Positions 36,201 through 49,440 of a stretch of 64,000 nt of DNA are shown in pieces. A model generated the notes under the pieces. The model was given only the letters and a program-made list of their open reading frames with translations. It was not told where the DNA came from and did not search any database. Origin of the DNA: Cymodocea nodosa. Its lineage: Eukaryota; Streptophyta; Magnoliopsida; Alismatales; Cymodoceaceae. The DNA is taken from assembly GCA_036874045.1 (NCBI GenBank), contig JAZBRI010000004.1, forward strand, positions 4,278,001 through 4,342,000. The letters run 5' to 3'. The number at the start of each line of letters is the position of its first letter. Position 1 is the stretch's first letter. The position numbers were made by a program, and so were the translations under genes.

Positions 36201-39200
36201 ATAGGTTGCTAGAACCTCTCCTTATACCTTCAAGGTCATAGGACAACATTTCTATAGATTTTATTTCTTATTTGCCATAGGTGAATGGGTTTACTTGAAT
36301 TATAGTTGTGGTAGATTGCTTTTTCAAATATGTAGTTTTCATTGCAACTTTTGAAGGAGTGTTTAGTGGGAAGTTACGATTGACTTGTTTGTGAAAAATG
36401 TGGTAAAACATTGAGGTATGTCATATGACATTGTTAGTGATCAAGATGTTAGATTCACTGGAAGATTTTGGAAGACATTATTTAAGTCATTGGGTACATA
36501 ACTCAATTTCTCAACAAGCAATCATCCTTAGATTGATGAGCAAACAGAGTGTATTAATACTTTGTTGGAAGAGTATTAGAGACATTATGTATTGTTAAAT
36601 CAATTCAATTGGATAAAGTTGTTTGACATTGCTTAATTTTCATATGTTGTCTTCTACTGAATAGGGTCCTTTTAAGTTAACTATTGGATATCAACCTTTG
36701 ACACCACATGAGTTGGCTAGAAAAGAATTGGGAAGATGTCCAACAACCTATTGATTTGCTAGGGCTTGACAAGATCAACAAGAGGAGGCATTGGACTGTC
36801 TGGCTTGTGCTCAAAAGAGAATGAAGAAGTATACAAACAAATACCATAAGCATAAGGAATTTCAAATTGGGGATCAAGTACTTTTGAAGTTAACTCCTTA
36901 GATTTGGAAGAAGATTAATGGGAAGATTGTATACAAAGGATATATTATCTAGTGAAGTGGAAGGAGATTTCGATTGAAGAGGCTACATAGGAAAAAGGCA
37001 CAACTCTTTGGTAGTACAAATGATTGATTCGAGCTTACTTGGACATGTAAGTAATGAGGATATTGCCAAAATCAAGTGGGGAGACTTGTAAGACCCTCAC
37101 ATAGGATGCTAACAATCATTAAACGAGTAGATGTGATTGTTTGATAGATGTGTTGATATGTTAATCGATTGATATCAGTGCATGGAACAATGTGATTGAT
37201 CGTAAGGTGATCGATTGATGAATGGATATCGATTCTATGTAAATGGGTGTGAGGAGGCATATCAATGCAACTATTGGTGAATCAGTGCATCAAAGAGACA
37301 TGACCTTGGAGAATCGACAAGTTGACATGTGCTATAGTGAAAAGACATGACGATAGGTCAAACGGTTCAACCACTTGGTCTGTTGACAGTTGGAGAACCG
37401 TGTGGTCATTTGTAGTACAAAGTAATATGACCCATTGTATGAGTGTAAGATAGGGGGATGTCATTATCCTTGCTTATCAATTGTAAGTCAACAATTAGGA
37501 AATTGATTGATTGGCTTTTATATTTAAGTTGGACTTCTCGATGGATTGAAGGGACAACTAGACATTGTACACTTTGAAAGGAATTAAAGTATAAGAGAAA
37601 GAGGGTGATTCCCTTGAATGTGTGTGATTTTTCCTTGGTAAATTGAGAAGACTAACTAGTGGGTGTACTAGTGCTATATGAGTTGTCGTTAGGCAAACCT
37701 CAACCCATGACAACAACCATAATGGCTAAGAGGAGGGTGTGACTAGTGTTTCCCTCATCCCTACCTAAATCCCTCATACCTTTTGGACTCTCAAAATCTA
37801 TGTTCTAATACTATGTTGGAACATAATAAATGGGAAAAAGTAGAATGATGCCATTGATAAACATAAGACCTCTATTTATAGAGACTACATAAAAAAGACA
37901 AAACAACTTTAACTAGTGTGGGACTGAACGCACAATACCCATATAACCTTAGTACATCATTTATTCTCACACTTTATATGTGCCTTTTAATAATATTGTA
38001 AAATTTTGAATATTTAAAAATTTCTAACAAATAAAGAAGATTTTAATGGCATATATAGTTTCTTTTGCATGTGTGGATAGAAAATGTGAGAAGAGATAAA
38101 ACTGGGATGAATTTCTGTGTAAATTGGAATAAAAAACATAAACTTATGTATGTGCACAAAAAATTGAAAAAGAAGAAAATAAAGTTAAAAAGATAAAAAC
38201 TGAAGAGAATAGAGTTAAGAACTAAACAACATAAAGAGATGAAGAAGAGGTGTTCAAAAAGATGTTAATGAAACAAAATAGAAAATAGAATCAAGAATAT
38301 AACAAGAAAATAAAATATGAAAAGATAAAAAGGAACATACTTAGAAGTGTCAAATTTCAATAAGACAAGTAAGGTGATTAAGGCAATGAAGCTAGCTAGG
38401 TGCGTCAAGGTGACCTAAGGCAACCCCTTGCTTGTCTTGGCTTGGTAGGCTGAGGTGACAAGACAACTTGCCTTGATAACCATGACAAATTATTTTCCAG
38501 TGTTCAGCAATCCTTTCATTTTTTTTTTCAGGCTTTTGAAATTTCCATATAACATGCTGTGGCTACACTTTTATTTCCTACACTTCCACACAACTGTTAA
38601 CCTTTACTTCTGTTCTTAAATGATACCTCTTTAGGTGGGCTCCCACACGAAAGTCAGGAATGACAGTCTTAGGAAAAGTTCCTAAACCTATTAATTTGCC
38701 TAGCCAGAGGTAATATATATCGTCATGTTTCTTTGAGGATACTGTTTCTATGATATTATTACTTGATATACTTTTCAATTTGGTCAGATTGGAGAACCAT
38801 GGTCTTGATCCCAATGTTGAGATTGTTCCAAAGTAAGCTATTCAACCATGTTCTGGTTCTGCATTTATTATTGTTGGTATATTCAAGATTTGACTCCATT
38901 TATTGAATTCTGGTGTTTCTCAAAGGGGCACGCTGACATGGGGTAGCCGGCCTTCATCTGCCACTCCAAATGCATGGGGTTCATCAAATCAGTCATCTCC
39001 TAACACTGATGGAAGTGTCAATTCTCAAAGTCGATTATATGGTCGTCCTTCTTCTGGTGGAACACGACCTTCAACTGCAGGCAGTGATAGATCCCTTGAA
39101 CCTATTTCTAATGCATGGACTTCAAATTCTCGCCCATCCTCAGCATCAGGGGTGCTGGTGTCTAATCAATCTTCACTTGTGGCACGTCCAAGAAGTGCTG

Positions 39201-42200
39201 AAACACGACCAGGAAGTTCTCAGCTCTCTAGGTTTGCCGATGAGAATTCAGTCTCACAGTCTTCTGGCATTGCTGATAGACTGGTAATTATTGCTGATTT
39301 ATTGTTAATGCATTAGACTTTTTATTAATTTATGTGAGAGTTATTATGGCTACATGTTTCATGTTTCCAGGAGCATGTATCCTCAAAGGATACTAACTTT
39401 ACTTTGAGCTCTGGGGATTTTCCAACACTTGGATCTGAAAAAAATTCGGAGTTGCATGGTCAACAAGGTGATGAACTTTGATGCGTATATCACATGATAA
39501 CATGATCTGCCTTTGGTACCTTTTTGTTGAATGACTATTTGAATAGGGCCCATATGGAACACTTGCTGCGTTGCAGCAAGTTGGGATTTGAAAAATAATA
39601 CCTATAAAAATGGAAATATGTGGATTCATTCTTTGTTTGTTTTATAGCTTGGTATCTTAGAGTTTTCCAAGGATATGTTTACAATAAATATCCATGGTGG
39701 CCTTCGAAATATATATAAATAGAAGTGGGTTGATACACTTGTGAGGCCATTGGCTGGTTTGATATCGTGGGATTCATATTTTCTTTGCTTCCTGGCCTTG
39801 TGCAGCAAATAATTTTCCACATGGACATCCATCGTCGGCTTCTGTTATTGAAACAGAACAAAAGGAAACGCCTCAGGTGTCTTCAATTGGTGAGCCACAA
39901 ATGCTTTTACCTTTTTGCAAACAAGAACACTACATTTTTGTAACTGTATGTGATGGAACAAAGTAGGTTTCATGACCAGGAGGGTATTCTTCTGGTTATG
40001 GAATCATCCGTTGGATTTACCAGTTGAAAGTGATTTTCTGATTTGTATAGAGCATTTTCGTAGATTGAAGGGTGGTTCAAACTTTTGATAATTTTTATGA
40101 TAACAAATTTCTTTATATATTTGTCCTGTGTAGAAAGTTCTATACTTGTTGGACTGAGTGCTGGTAAAGAAGCTTAGACCTAGGCTAGTAACTTGGAATG
40201 TTCTAGCATGTACGAGTACGGAAATAATTGATATAATGATAAAAATAAAATAAAATACTTTCACTAGATTAGGTGGGCAAAAGAAAAAACTAGGTTAATT
40301 CCGAATGGTAATTATAAATTATGCTGTATGGAATGTGATAAATGTAGAAATATGGTTATAATAACAGCAAGATAAAAATCTAAAAGATGTTGAGATAAAA
40401 CAAACAGAGGATATAATAATACTGATTAAGCTTGTATTGTGAGAAGAAATATTTAATATTCTAGCTTACATGCACCACAAACAAAAATCTTGGGAATGTG
40501 TAGATAATTTAGTTCAAGATATATCAACCCGAGAAGAATTCATCATAAGAGGGAGATTTAAATGGATATATCGGTAAACAAAATGGTGCATATGAGATGG
40601 ATAGTTATTTATAATAAGTACAAATGGAGAAATAAAAAAGATGCCATTCATAGAATTAAAACGTTGGATGAAGTGCATCTGCTATTGAAATAATCCTAAA
40701 ATTAAAACAAAAAAATTCTATATGGCATCTAGTCACCTAACTCTCTATTTGCAATATTTTATGAAACAGATGTTCAATTGTTAACCATGGACATGCAAGA
40801 AGTGTAACGACAATGGAAATTTTACTATAGATGGGTGTACCGTGTGGTATTTTAAGAGAGATAAGTACCGTGGAATAGAGAACGAGTTACACCATTTGAG
40901 TCTAAAAGCAGAGAGATCCTACATAGATTGCTTGGACATCTCTAATGAAGAGCTATAGAAGCACATCGAAGGAGAGTAATAAATTTAGAGAAATTTACTA
41001 AATTACAGTTTACCTCCCTTAATCAATTATGTTTTTCATTTTACAACTTACAATTCTTTTATTGCCATGTACCCTTCAACTACATCCATCGGATGTAACG
41101 ACCTTTTTGTTATGTTTGAAGGACCATTTAATATTTAAAATATTTGATAAACAAAATTATTCTTCATAAGGATTTATATGTTTGCAAACGTATTGTAGGA
41201 CAGGAAGGGGTCTTTAAAATCAAGGGTATAATAGTTAGATCAATTTAAAAATTATTCTTTTGTACCTTACAAGATGACACATTGTAATTTATCATAGTTG
41301 GGGAGGGTATGTTAAAAAAAATGTTTAACGTGGTAAAAGTGAAAAAAGATTAATTGAGATGCATAAAGTATAATTTATCCATAATTTAGGTGAAACCAAT
41401 TGTACTAGGGGAAGATTGACAATTTCATGATTTACAAATGGTAAAAAAGGATGCAAAATTATATGATAGGACAACCCGTATGCAAGGTTTCCCATCAATG
41501 TTCTGTCTGATAAGGGCCCACTTGTATGGAACCTTACCTTTGTAAAATGGAAGGGTTTTTTTCTGTGATTGAAAGTTTGAAACTCATGAATTAGGTCACA
41601 ACAGAGCAATGGGCAACCTTATTGTTGCACCAAGGTTTCCTTTCATTAGAAATTATATAGTATAACAGCAAATTTGGTAGTGAATCATGCTTCTGACGTA
41701 CTGTAGTGAGAATATGAAACACTGATTGTTGTTACTGTAACATATATTGCCTAAGTAAAAGATTTTGTTCTTTAAAGCAAAAAGGACGACTGAATTTCTA
41801 ATTTATCCTATTATAATTACCTTTGTTTTCTTCCTTTTTCCAGGGGACGAACCAGTGAATAGTATTTCTTCTGACAAGGAAAGTGCAAACTCCTGGAAGC
41901 CGGATACTCAGCCATATGCTGGTGTTGGGCCTCCAAGTATTGGTAATTGGCAGAGAGAACCTCATATGGCACAAACATACCCCAATATGAATTTACAAGA
42001 TTTTAATGCTTGGCATGGCCCTAGAGTCCACAATCTTCCTGATGGAGCTTGGTATAGAGGTGTTAGTCATGGTGGTCCTTATAGACCAACAGGTCCTCCT
42101 GGTAGTTATCCGATGAAACATTTTGCTTACTATCCTGCTCAAATCCCAGCTGGGTCTGCCTCTGATTCACAGTCTGCTCCAAGAGCAGGAGCTGTTCTTG

Positions 42201-45200
42201 GTGGGTACCCCCCTAAAAATGGAGAGTCATTTCGCCCACGCTGTTCTACTGATACTTATGCCGCCTCTACTGCCCCTGTCATCTCAGGTTGGCCAGGAGT
42301 TTACCCTGGTCCTGTGCCTTATGAAGGCTATTGTGGTCCATATCGTCCAAATGTGGATAAACTTTCTTCTGGAATGACTACTGGACATGGAAGTTATAAT
42401 CAATATCAACATCAAGAACCTGGGAAATTTCATGGCTGCACTAGTGGTTATGTTGGATCAGGAGTTAACCAACAACATTTGGAAGCAAGTCACACTCATG
42501 AAACTCATGGAGGTCAATACAGGGTTTTGTTGAAGCAACATGATGCACATTTTATCAGTAATGATTCCAATGAAAAGAGAGAGCAACCTTTGGTTGGTAA
42601 TACCCCATATCTAGGATCTGTCAGTCATCAAAAAGATATCATGAGGGAAGGTGGCAATGTGGAAGCGAGGAACTCTGAAAAAGCAATAGAAACTGTAGAA
42701 AGTTCTTCTATGGGACCTGCCAGTGATTGTGGCAGCAGCTCCCAAACAGGTTCTGCTGGAAAATTACATGAGATTTCAAGTAAAGCAAGAGAAATTGATG
42801 ACAGCCCTGGAGGGACATCCAACCATGGAATTACATCAACTGATTCACAGCATTATCCTGTCAAAAAGAGCACAAAATTGATAGAAAAAATAGAGGGTTT
42901 AAATAATAAGGTTCGGATTAGTGATGGCCACAGTGAAGGTCCTTTTGCTGCTAGAGGGGATTATACCAGGGAAAGTAGAAATGAGAAAATTAAAGTAGAC
43001 AAGTCTACAGGATTGCATAAGTCGCATGTTGTTTCTTTAAAAAATGTCTCTAATTCAACTGGAAAAAGTTCGACAGTTGTAGCCCCTGATTCAGATGTAC
43101 TGGAAACTTCCATGAAAGGAGACAATGAAGAATATTCAAATGTTAAAATTATCCCACAATCATCAGAAGTTCATCCTGTCGTTGGCTCAGATCCTTTAGA
43201 TGCTGGTCCAAGGATCCATTCTCATGTCCCTAGGAGTGCCCATGACATGCATAGTTGGGCTGAATCTCATGCTAAAACAAGAGCTAACATTTCAGGTAGG
43301 GATGAGTGGAGGAAACAATCATCTAAAAATGATTCCTCATTTGCAAATGCAATAAACAAGAAGGTAAATTTATCAGAAGCATGCGATCAATCTGTTTTCC
43401 AAGAGCTTCCTAGCCAGAAAGGTTCACATAGTGAAAACAACGATGGGGATAAATCACATGCTTTGTCCTCTTTGGATCCAAAAGAGTACCATGCCCAGGT
43501 AAGACATTTTCTCTTCTACCTATCTGCAAGGTTCAATAGAAAATCTCATCCCTAGGCTAGAATGATCATTCTTTCTGATTAGCATTCCATCATTATACCG
43601 TAAGCTGATGATGTTCCAAAACACATGAAATTTATCACTCAGGTTCCAAAAGTTCCCTCTTGAGGTAGAGTCCAAATCTGCAGGACAAATATTTTAGTCC
43701 TTCGTAAAGGAAAATTGTTTTTACTCATGCTAGTATCCTCAGCCATTTTGTTTGTTTTAGTGCATATTTATTCTCTTTAGAAATTTTATTAAATAATGTG
43801 AACACTCTGAAAAAATAACACTCGCCTGTTTTTTTTGAAACTGAGTTTTGTCATGTGAAACAAAAGTAAGAAATTGTCACTCTGCCCGTTGGCATGTGGC
43901 AAGTTTCAGACCATTCTATAAACACCATGAATGGGATGCACAATGGCCCCAATACTTAATTTCTGTTGCATGCTAGTTTGTGATATCTGTTTGCATCTCC
44001 CCTTGGGGAACACGACCTTTGATTGAGGATTGGTCAAGGATTATAGAAGAGAGGTGGAAGAGATTTAATAGTATTTAATGGCTCTAGGTTGGCATCATTA
44101 TCTGTCAAATGTTGCCTAACTGCAATACAGTCTGTCCTAGTTAATATGTTTGAGTTTAAATATCATCATGCTTGAAATTCAAATTGATCTTGATTTTTGA
44201 CTCAAATACCATTAAGCTTGAATAAAAAAATTTCTATTAACAAAGAAAAACACATTTTGCATAATTTACACAATTTTATAGTTTTTTCCTCTTAGCAATT
44301 TTTTGTTGTGATACTTCAGCGTACCAAAATGAAAGAGATTGCAATGCAGCGTGCCAAACAGCTGCAGAAGGAGGAGGAAGAACGAACAAGGGAGCAGAAA
44401 GCGAAGGCTTTTGCAAAGTTGGAAGAATTAAACAAGCGAACTTCAACGGAGAGTTCAAATAAAAATAGAAATCTGGTTCCTCAACAAAACAATGTTCTTC
44501 ATGTTCCCCAGATTAGTGTGGATCCCATGGATAAAACAACAAATTGTATTAAGGCAGCTGATGCGAACTTTCAACCAGGTATTGGTGAGTCTCTTACGTC
44601 TGAAGGAACAGATTTGTTGCAGGAAATTGAACCTGGTGCAATTAGAATTGAACAATCTGTTCTTGCCCGAACAAGTGATTCTGGTGCCACTGGACCTGGA
44701 ATATCCAATCTAGTGGAAAAGAATAATACTGACAAAAACAGTAATCCTGGAGGAGGTTTAGAGTTTGTGCCAAACCCTGATTCTGGCAATAATAATCTTC
44801 GACATTCTACAGTTTCTAGCCCCAAGATCGATGATTCTGACAGCATTAAAGATTCCCAAGTTATCTCATACAATTCTTCCATGCCAAATGATCCTAATGC
44901 TCCAATTTTTTCTACTAAGGGTAAAATCCAGGAGAGTGGCATTACAAAGCAAAGACAGATGGGACACAGGAAAAAGCAAAACATTCAACCAGAAAAGAGT
45001 TTTGGTGAGATGCCAATCTCACCTGTGGACACTGATCGTTGTAAAGGTGGTTATGTTTCCATTGATGATGCTTTGACTAATAATTCTAATGAAATTGGTG
45101 AGAATTTGACACAGAACAAGAAGAAAAATAACAGGGGCTTCCGACCTAAGCACAAGCCTGTTGAGTCACTACATATTTCCAAATCATCATCAATGTCATG

Positions 45201-46899
45201 TTCCGAAGGGATTCCTGAAAAACATCTTGAAGGTGAAATGACAAAGTCCTCAGGGTTGATTTCAGAAGCTGTTCCCATTATTGATCATGTTTCAGAAGAG
45301 ACTATGAAAGGTCATCATTCAAGTGATTCAGTTATATCCTCTAGCCAAGGGTGGTTACAAAGTGCAGATGAAAGTCGTCGACAAGCAGTTAGTCAGTGGA
45401 GGTCTCATCCTCCCAGGAGAACAGCAAGGAATACACAACCTAGGTTGGTGGATAAGGCCCATGGGGTTGAGGCAGTGTGGGCACCTGTGAAACCATCAAG
45501 CAAAGGTGAGCCAACTGGGACATCAAACAATAGTGAGCCAACCGAAGTAATAGCAAGTAAAGGGCTTGAAAAAGTTAGTGATCATTCACCAACTAAAAAT
45601 ACAAATAATGCAGAAAATAATTTCAAATCTAAGAGGGCTGAAATGGAGAGATATGTTCCTAAAGTCATTGCCAAAGAACTATCTCGTCGGGAAAGTATCC
45701 ACCAGCCTACTGATGTCAACCAGGTAGTGCCAGTTGAGATCACAAATTTTGACCATGGAGGCTCCTTGGTAGAAGTAACGGTAGAGCACAAGAACTGGGA
45801 CCATGGCAAGCCTATGAAGCATGGTAAAAGTCGTACATCTTGGCGGAAGCGTAATTCCCATGAAGGTGCATCTTCCACTAATGCTGTTGCTACTATTCAC
45901 CATCATGTTAATGAGCAGTCAGCAAATCTTGATTCCTCATTTCAACAAATAATTCATTCCAATGATGGTTGGAGTGTTGATAATGCTAATGTGTTGCCTA
46001 GTGATTCTGACATAATCCCTTTAGGGGACAAAGAATCAGCAAACAGAGTGAAGCGTCAAGGACACAAGGTAGACAAGATTGTGGTATCAAATGATACAAT
46101 TTCTGATACAAAGAATTTGTCAAGAGGGTCCACAAAGAAGCTAGACACACAGCCTCCAGCATTTGGATGGAGCGACTTGGATTCAAAAAGTTCTCTTAGA
46201 AATGAAAGCCGTATTGCTGTTGAACATACTCGTTCACAGTGGAAACCTAAAGCTCACGTCCATTCTTCTCATACACAGGAAAAGGGTAACAGGAGTATAG
46301 AAGTTCCTGTGCAAAGTGTCATTACTGACAAGGCGTCTCCTCTGCAGATTATGGGTGATCATCAGATGCTGAATGCTGAAAGTCAAAGTAATATTTCTCC
46401 AGACATTCTTGTTCCCGAGGCCAGAAATGTAAATAAACATGAAAGTAGCAAATCTAATATTGAATCATTGAAAAACCAAGCTGTCTCACCAAATCAAGAT
46501 TCCTCTCATGTAGCAGAACAAGCTCCTGCAATTGCTGAGCCACACCGAGGGCAGGGTAATGGGATGAGACGATATGGACGGTTCAACAAGGGGCAGGAAA
46601 CCCATCATGTAGGAGTGCGAGGCTCGGGCCTGGATTCTGGGAAAAACAACTTGCCAGCAAAAATTGACAGGCCAAGGCACAATTCACACTATGGATATCA
46701 GAAGATCGAATCACATAATAGAACTACTGATTCGAATCAATCAAATGTTGTAGTGAGTGAAGACCCAAAAGATACATTTCATGCCACAGGTCCAGCTTAT
46801 AGAGGGAAAGGACAAAGCTACTCCAGGCGTGGTGCCCAATTGTATGTACGGAATATGGGGCCTTCTAGGAACTGTGACAAACATGATATCACAGAATAA
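30291..46899 (+). CDS. MOS1: MODIFIER OF SNC1 1-like protein (BAT2 N-terminal domain)
   Basis: Eight coding exons: 30291-30322, 38635-38709, 38788-38832, 38926-39283, 39371-39467, 39806-39889, 41844-43498 and 44320-46899, total 1641 residues, all phases consistent. The N-terminus reads MASSMLTGDRR, then MTVLGKVPKPINLPSQRLE, NHGLDPNVEIVPKGTLTWGS and RPGSSQLSRF, closely matching the BAT2-type N-terminal domain of Arabidopsis MOS1 (1412 residues). The middle is low-complexity and rich in Gly, Pro, Tyr and Ser. Exon 8 opens with a charged helix (MKEIAMQRAKQLQKEEEERT), and the C-terminus is basic and Gly/Arg-containing (PAYRGKGQSYSRRGAQLY). In Arabidopsis MOS1 is a nuclear protein needed for expression of the immune receptor gene SNC1. 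Intron 1 is 8.3 kb and filled by nested retroelements. A further small exon after the TAA cannot be excluded. Confidence 0.92.
31044..31202 (-). repeat. Left (3') LTR of the short-LTR element
   Basis: 159 bp, about three-quarters identical by eye to 37814-37971. The terminal T of the TGTTGGAACA end has become C here (CGTTAGAACA). Confidence 0.85.
31320..31560. repeat. Diverged tandem pair inside the short-LTR element
   Basis: Two roughly 110-bp units share the phrases GGTAGTAATTTGWGAAYYATA, AGATTRAYYATT and ATCYRAGGYAGKA; the first lies near 31340-31430 and the second near 31440-31530. Confidence 0.5.
32313..32946 (+). repeat. 5' LTR of the gypsy element
   Basis: 634 bp, begins TGTGAGACCC and ends CCCATGACA; visibly diverged from the 3' copy, implying an old insertion. 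Confidence 0.8.
33760..37015 (+). pseudogene. gypsy gag-pol remnant
   Basis: Reading the plus strand through many stops and frame changes shows recognisable blocks. CFICNGAHHAWNC at about 33839-33877 is a CX2CX3HX4C zinc knuckle. The protease active-site region at about 34040-34075 has lost its Asp-Ser/Thr-Gly (MVGGRATHNFI). The RT palm reads YLNDIVGYSD near 35045, with Asn for the first catalytic Asp. RNase H-like text VNEKEMMVVMHCLRVWRYYL lies near 35580. Integrase core pieces lie at 36240-36560, and a chromodomain-like YLVKWKEISIEEAT lies near 36945-36990. It cannot encode a functional polyprotein. Confidence 0.83.
37087..37712 (+). repeat. 3' LTR of the gypsy element
   Basis: 626 bp, begins TGTAAGACCC and ends CCCATGACA, homologous along its length to 32313-32946. 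Confidence 0.8.
37814..37971 (-). repeat. Right (5') LTR of the short-LTR element
   Basis: 158 bp; plus-strand ends TGTTGGAACA and TTCTCACA. The adjoining 37802-37813 is the decayed primer-binding site. Confidence 0.85.
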
Positions 46900-48059
46900 G
46901 ATTTCCAGAAATCGTTGGTTATTTTCTGAAACCAGGTCCGCATCTACTTCAGGACAGTCCTATACATTCAAGCAGGTCAATATCCTCTTAATTCAATGCA
47001 GCAGTTATCTGGTTTTTCTAATCAAAGCTGCCCGATACAGATTTTCAATGGCTTCGCTTGTCTGTTGAGGGGTTGGTTTGCTTCTTTCTGCTTTCGTTCC
47101 CACTGATTTAATGAGTTTGCTCTGGTTGTCTTCCCTCTTGTTTTTATATCTGGATTGCAAAGATCTAATGACTGTTGCCTGAGGAAAAAAATGAAAAGAG
47201 ATTTTGCCGGTCAGTGTGAGGGAAAGACCAACTTTTCTCATGTAAAGGATTTTTCAAAATTGTAATCTATTTCTAGATAATGTATGCGCTTCTGTCGTCT
47301 CAAGATCTAGGGTTGGATTGCTGTCCAAACCTATTGAAGTCATAGCGCCATTCGATTCGATTTTTTTCTCGTCTTACTTTTCTTCCATGGTAGTCTACCA
47401 TGCAGGTTTTCGCCTCGCCTATTTCAGCTGCAATGCTTGCTTCAATTATTGTTGGCATAAAAAAAATTGCTTCGGTTACTGCTCATAATATGGCCGTTGT
47501 ACTTGTTGAAGTTCATAGGTTAACGTTTTTTTTAAAGTGGGTATTATATTATAACTACCTGTATTCCATTGTTTAGTTATTCTTCCATTAAAAATAGTTG
47601 AAATATCGATGCCCTTCTTCCAATTTGGAGGAGAAAATAATATTAGCTTAATATTATTGTTTCTAATTTGATAATTGGAGTTATATAAATGCTGTTGTTT
47701 TCGTTTGTAGTTTTTAATGAGATAATATTCTATTTTAATAGTTATTTGATATGTTTAGGACATATTAGACAAATTTCTTGGTTATAAGTTTAGGTATTAG
47801 ACCAAGCTGTATTCAGACCCACCAAATTTGATGGGTTTACTTGTAGGGCAGTGAATCAACTTAGATTTAATCCATTGTCATTCTTACCTGGTATTAACTC
47901 GAGAATTTTTAATTACTTTATTGTATGAGGGCATTATTTGACGATAAATATAAAAAGATGGCCACCATCAGAATAGAAAATATGGCATACTGAATCTCGC
48001 AGATCTAGCTAAACCTCTAAATCAAAGAAGATAATTGTTAACTTTATAATAAAATTAAT
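46900..48059. other. MOS1 3' UTR and AT-rich flank
   Basis: The first few hundred bases after the TAA are probably 3' UTR. Beyond about 47500 the DNA is AT-rich and grades into the hAT relic. No separate gene seen. Confidence 0.55.
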
Positions 48060-49440
48060 TAATATAATATATTTTATTAATACATCTATAGTATGTACAT
48101 CAGATACTTTGAAGGGTAAAACTAAATTACGATATATTGTTGTCACTATACATTTTATTAATGATAATTGAGTTTTAGGAAAAAAAATAATAGGATTTAG
48201 AAGAATAAATCATCTACATAATGCTTAAAATATTTTTTCTACTATTATGAAATTTTTTGAATTTTATGGAATTAAAGAAAAAATAGGTAGTATTACATTT
48301 GATAATACATCTAATAATAATGTAATTATCCTTATGTTTAAAACTAGATTAACTCCACCAAATGATTTTGATTTATTTCACCAAAGATATATGTCACATA
48401 ATTAATCCTATAGTTTAAGTAGGTATTGAAGAATTAGAATATTTTCAAGAAAATATTAGAATTGCATTAACTTACATTTTATCTTATAAGTGGAATTCAA
48501 TATATTTAATGTTAAATAATTGTTTACCTTATAAAGAAGCTATAAAAACTTATTATAATTGTAGAATATATGATAATACAACACCACTAGATGAAAATAA
48601 TTTTACAATAGTTAATTATTTTATTAAAATTTTAAAACTATTTAGAATGCAATAGAACATTTATCAAGAATATATTATTCTACATTTGTTTTTGCAATCC
48701 ATCATTTATATAAATTGTAAGATTTTTTAATGATTATGGTAATTATCCATTTTTTACACCTATAGTTTTAAAAATGAAAGAAATTTTTTTAAAATATTGG
48801 AATAAGATATCTCTCTTATATACATTAAGTATTTGTTTAGATCCTAAGACTAAAATAAAAGTTGTTAAATAAGTAATAAATGTAATACAAAATTGTTTAA
48901 ATGTAGAACTTAATGTTATAATTGAAAATGTAGAAGAAAATTTAAATAACATATTTGATATATATATTATAAAATATGGAATACAACAATAAATACAAAG
49001 TGCACCCTATTTTTCACAACCATCATCATCAACAACAACATTTGATTATAATGTATTTGTTGATGATTGTAGTGATTTTAAGATAATAAATAGTCAAGAA
49101 TTAATTAATTTTAATAATACTAATCATTACTATTTAATAAGAGATAATGCTAATTTTCTAGATTTTGTTGTCATAAATTGGTGAAAAACACAAAAAGAGA
49201 TATTTCCTATTTTATCATTAATGGCTAAAGATTTATTAATAATTCTAACTTTTTCTATAACATGTGAATAGACATTTAATATTAGTGAAAATATATTAGA
49301 TGATAGAAGATCAATATTAAAAGATAATATTTTAGAAGTATTAATATATGTTAAAAATTGAGATTTTACTCATATTTGTGGACAATAACAACAAGATAAC
49401 TTTACAATTGAATTTGCAAATTTAAATATTTAAATGTAAT
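48060..49440 (+). pseudogene. hAT-family transposase relic
   Basis: Broken frames on the plus strand spell hAT (RICESLEEPER-type) text. RYIVVTIHFIND and then KIGSITFDNTSNNN lie at 48130-48310. After a frame change near 48400 come VGIEELEYFQENIRIALTY and SYKWNSIYLM. The C-terminal dimerisation region reads KEIFPILSLMAKDLLIILTF followed by DDRRSILKDNILEVLIYVKN at 49190-49360. Many TGA and TAA codons interrupt it, several where a Trp would be expected. The coding remnant is AT-rich like the flanks. Terminal inverted repeats were not found, so the limits of the element are unknown. Confidence 0.75.

Larger units (their letters stand above)
32313..37712 (+). mobile_element. Decayed Ty3/gypsy chromovirus retrotransposon
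   Basis: About 5.4 kb with LTRs at 32313-32946 and 37087-37712. Both begin TGTRAGACCCTCA and end ACCCATGACA, giving TG...CA termini. A purine tract (CAAGTGGGGAGA) sits just before the 3' LTR. Internal order is Gag zinc knuckle, protease, reverse transcriptase, RNase H, integrase, chromodomain, which is gypsy order. The element lies inside the short-LTR element and so inserted later. I could not find a matching target duplication (GTGAT against ACAAC), so ends may be slightly eroded. Confidence 0.85.
31044..37971 (-). mobile_element. Short-LTR retroelement (TRIM-like) interrupted by a gypsy element
   Basis: Direct repeats of about 158 bp at 31044-31202 and 37814-37971 are its LTRs. On the minus strand each begins TGTGAGAATAAATGATG, and the right one ends CA. 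A perfect 5-bp target duplication, CTTTA, flanks the whole (31039-31043 and 37972-37976). Beside the right LTR, on the minus strand, TAGTATTAGAAC (37802-37813) is a decayed form of the initiator-Met tRNA primer site TGGTATCAGAGC. Beside the left LTR, AAGGGGAAG is the polypurine tract. Without the nested insertion the internal region is only about 1.2 kb, with no gag or pol, so the element is non-autonomous. Confidence 0.85.

Noticed and set aside
32313-37712. Possible endogenous pararetrovirus
   Set aside because: Paired LTRs, integrase pieces and a chromodomain show a Ty3/gypsy retrotransposon; no movement-protein or coat-type sequence was seen.
32308-37717. Target-site duplication of the gypsy element
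   Set aside because: GTGAT on the left and ACAAC on the right do not match, so none is claimed.
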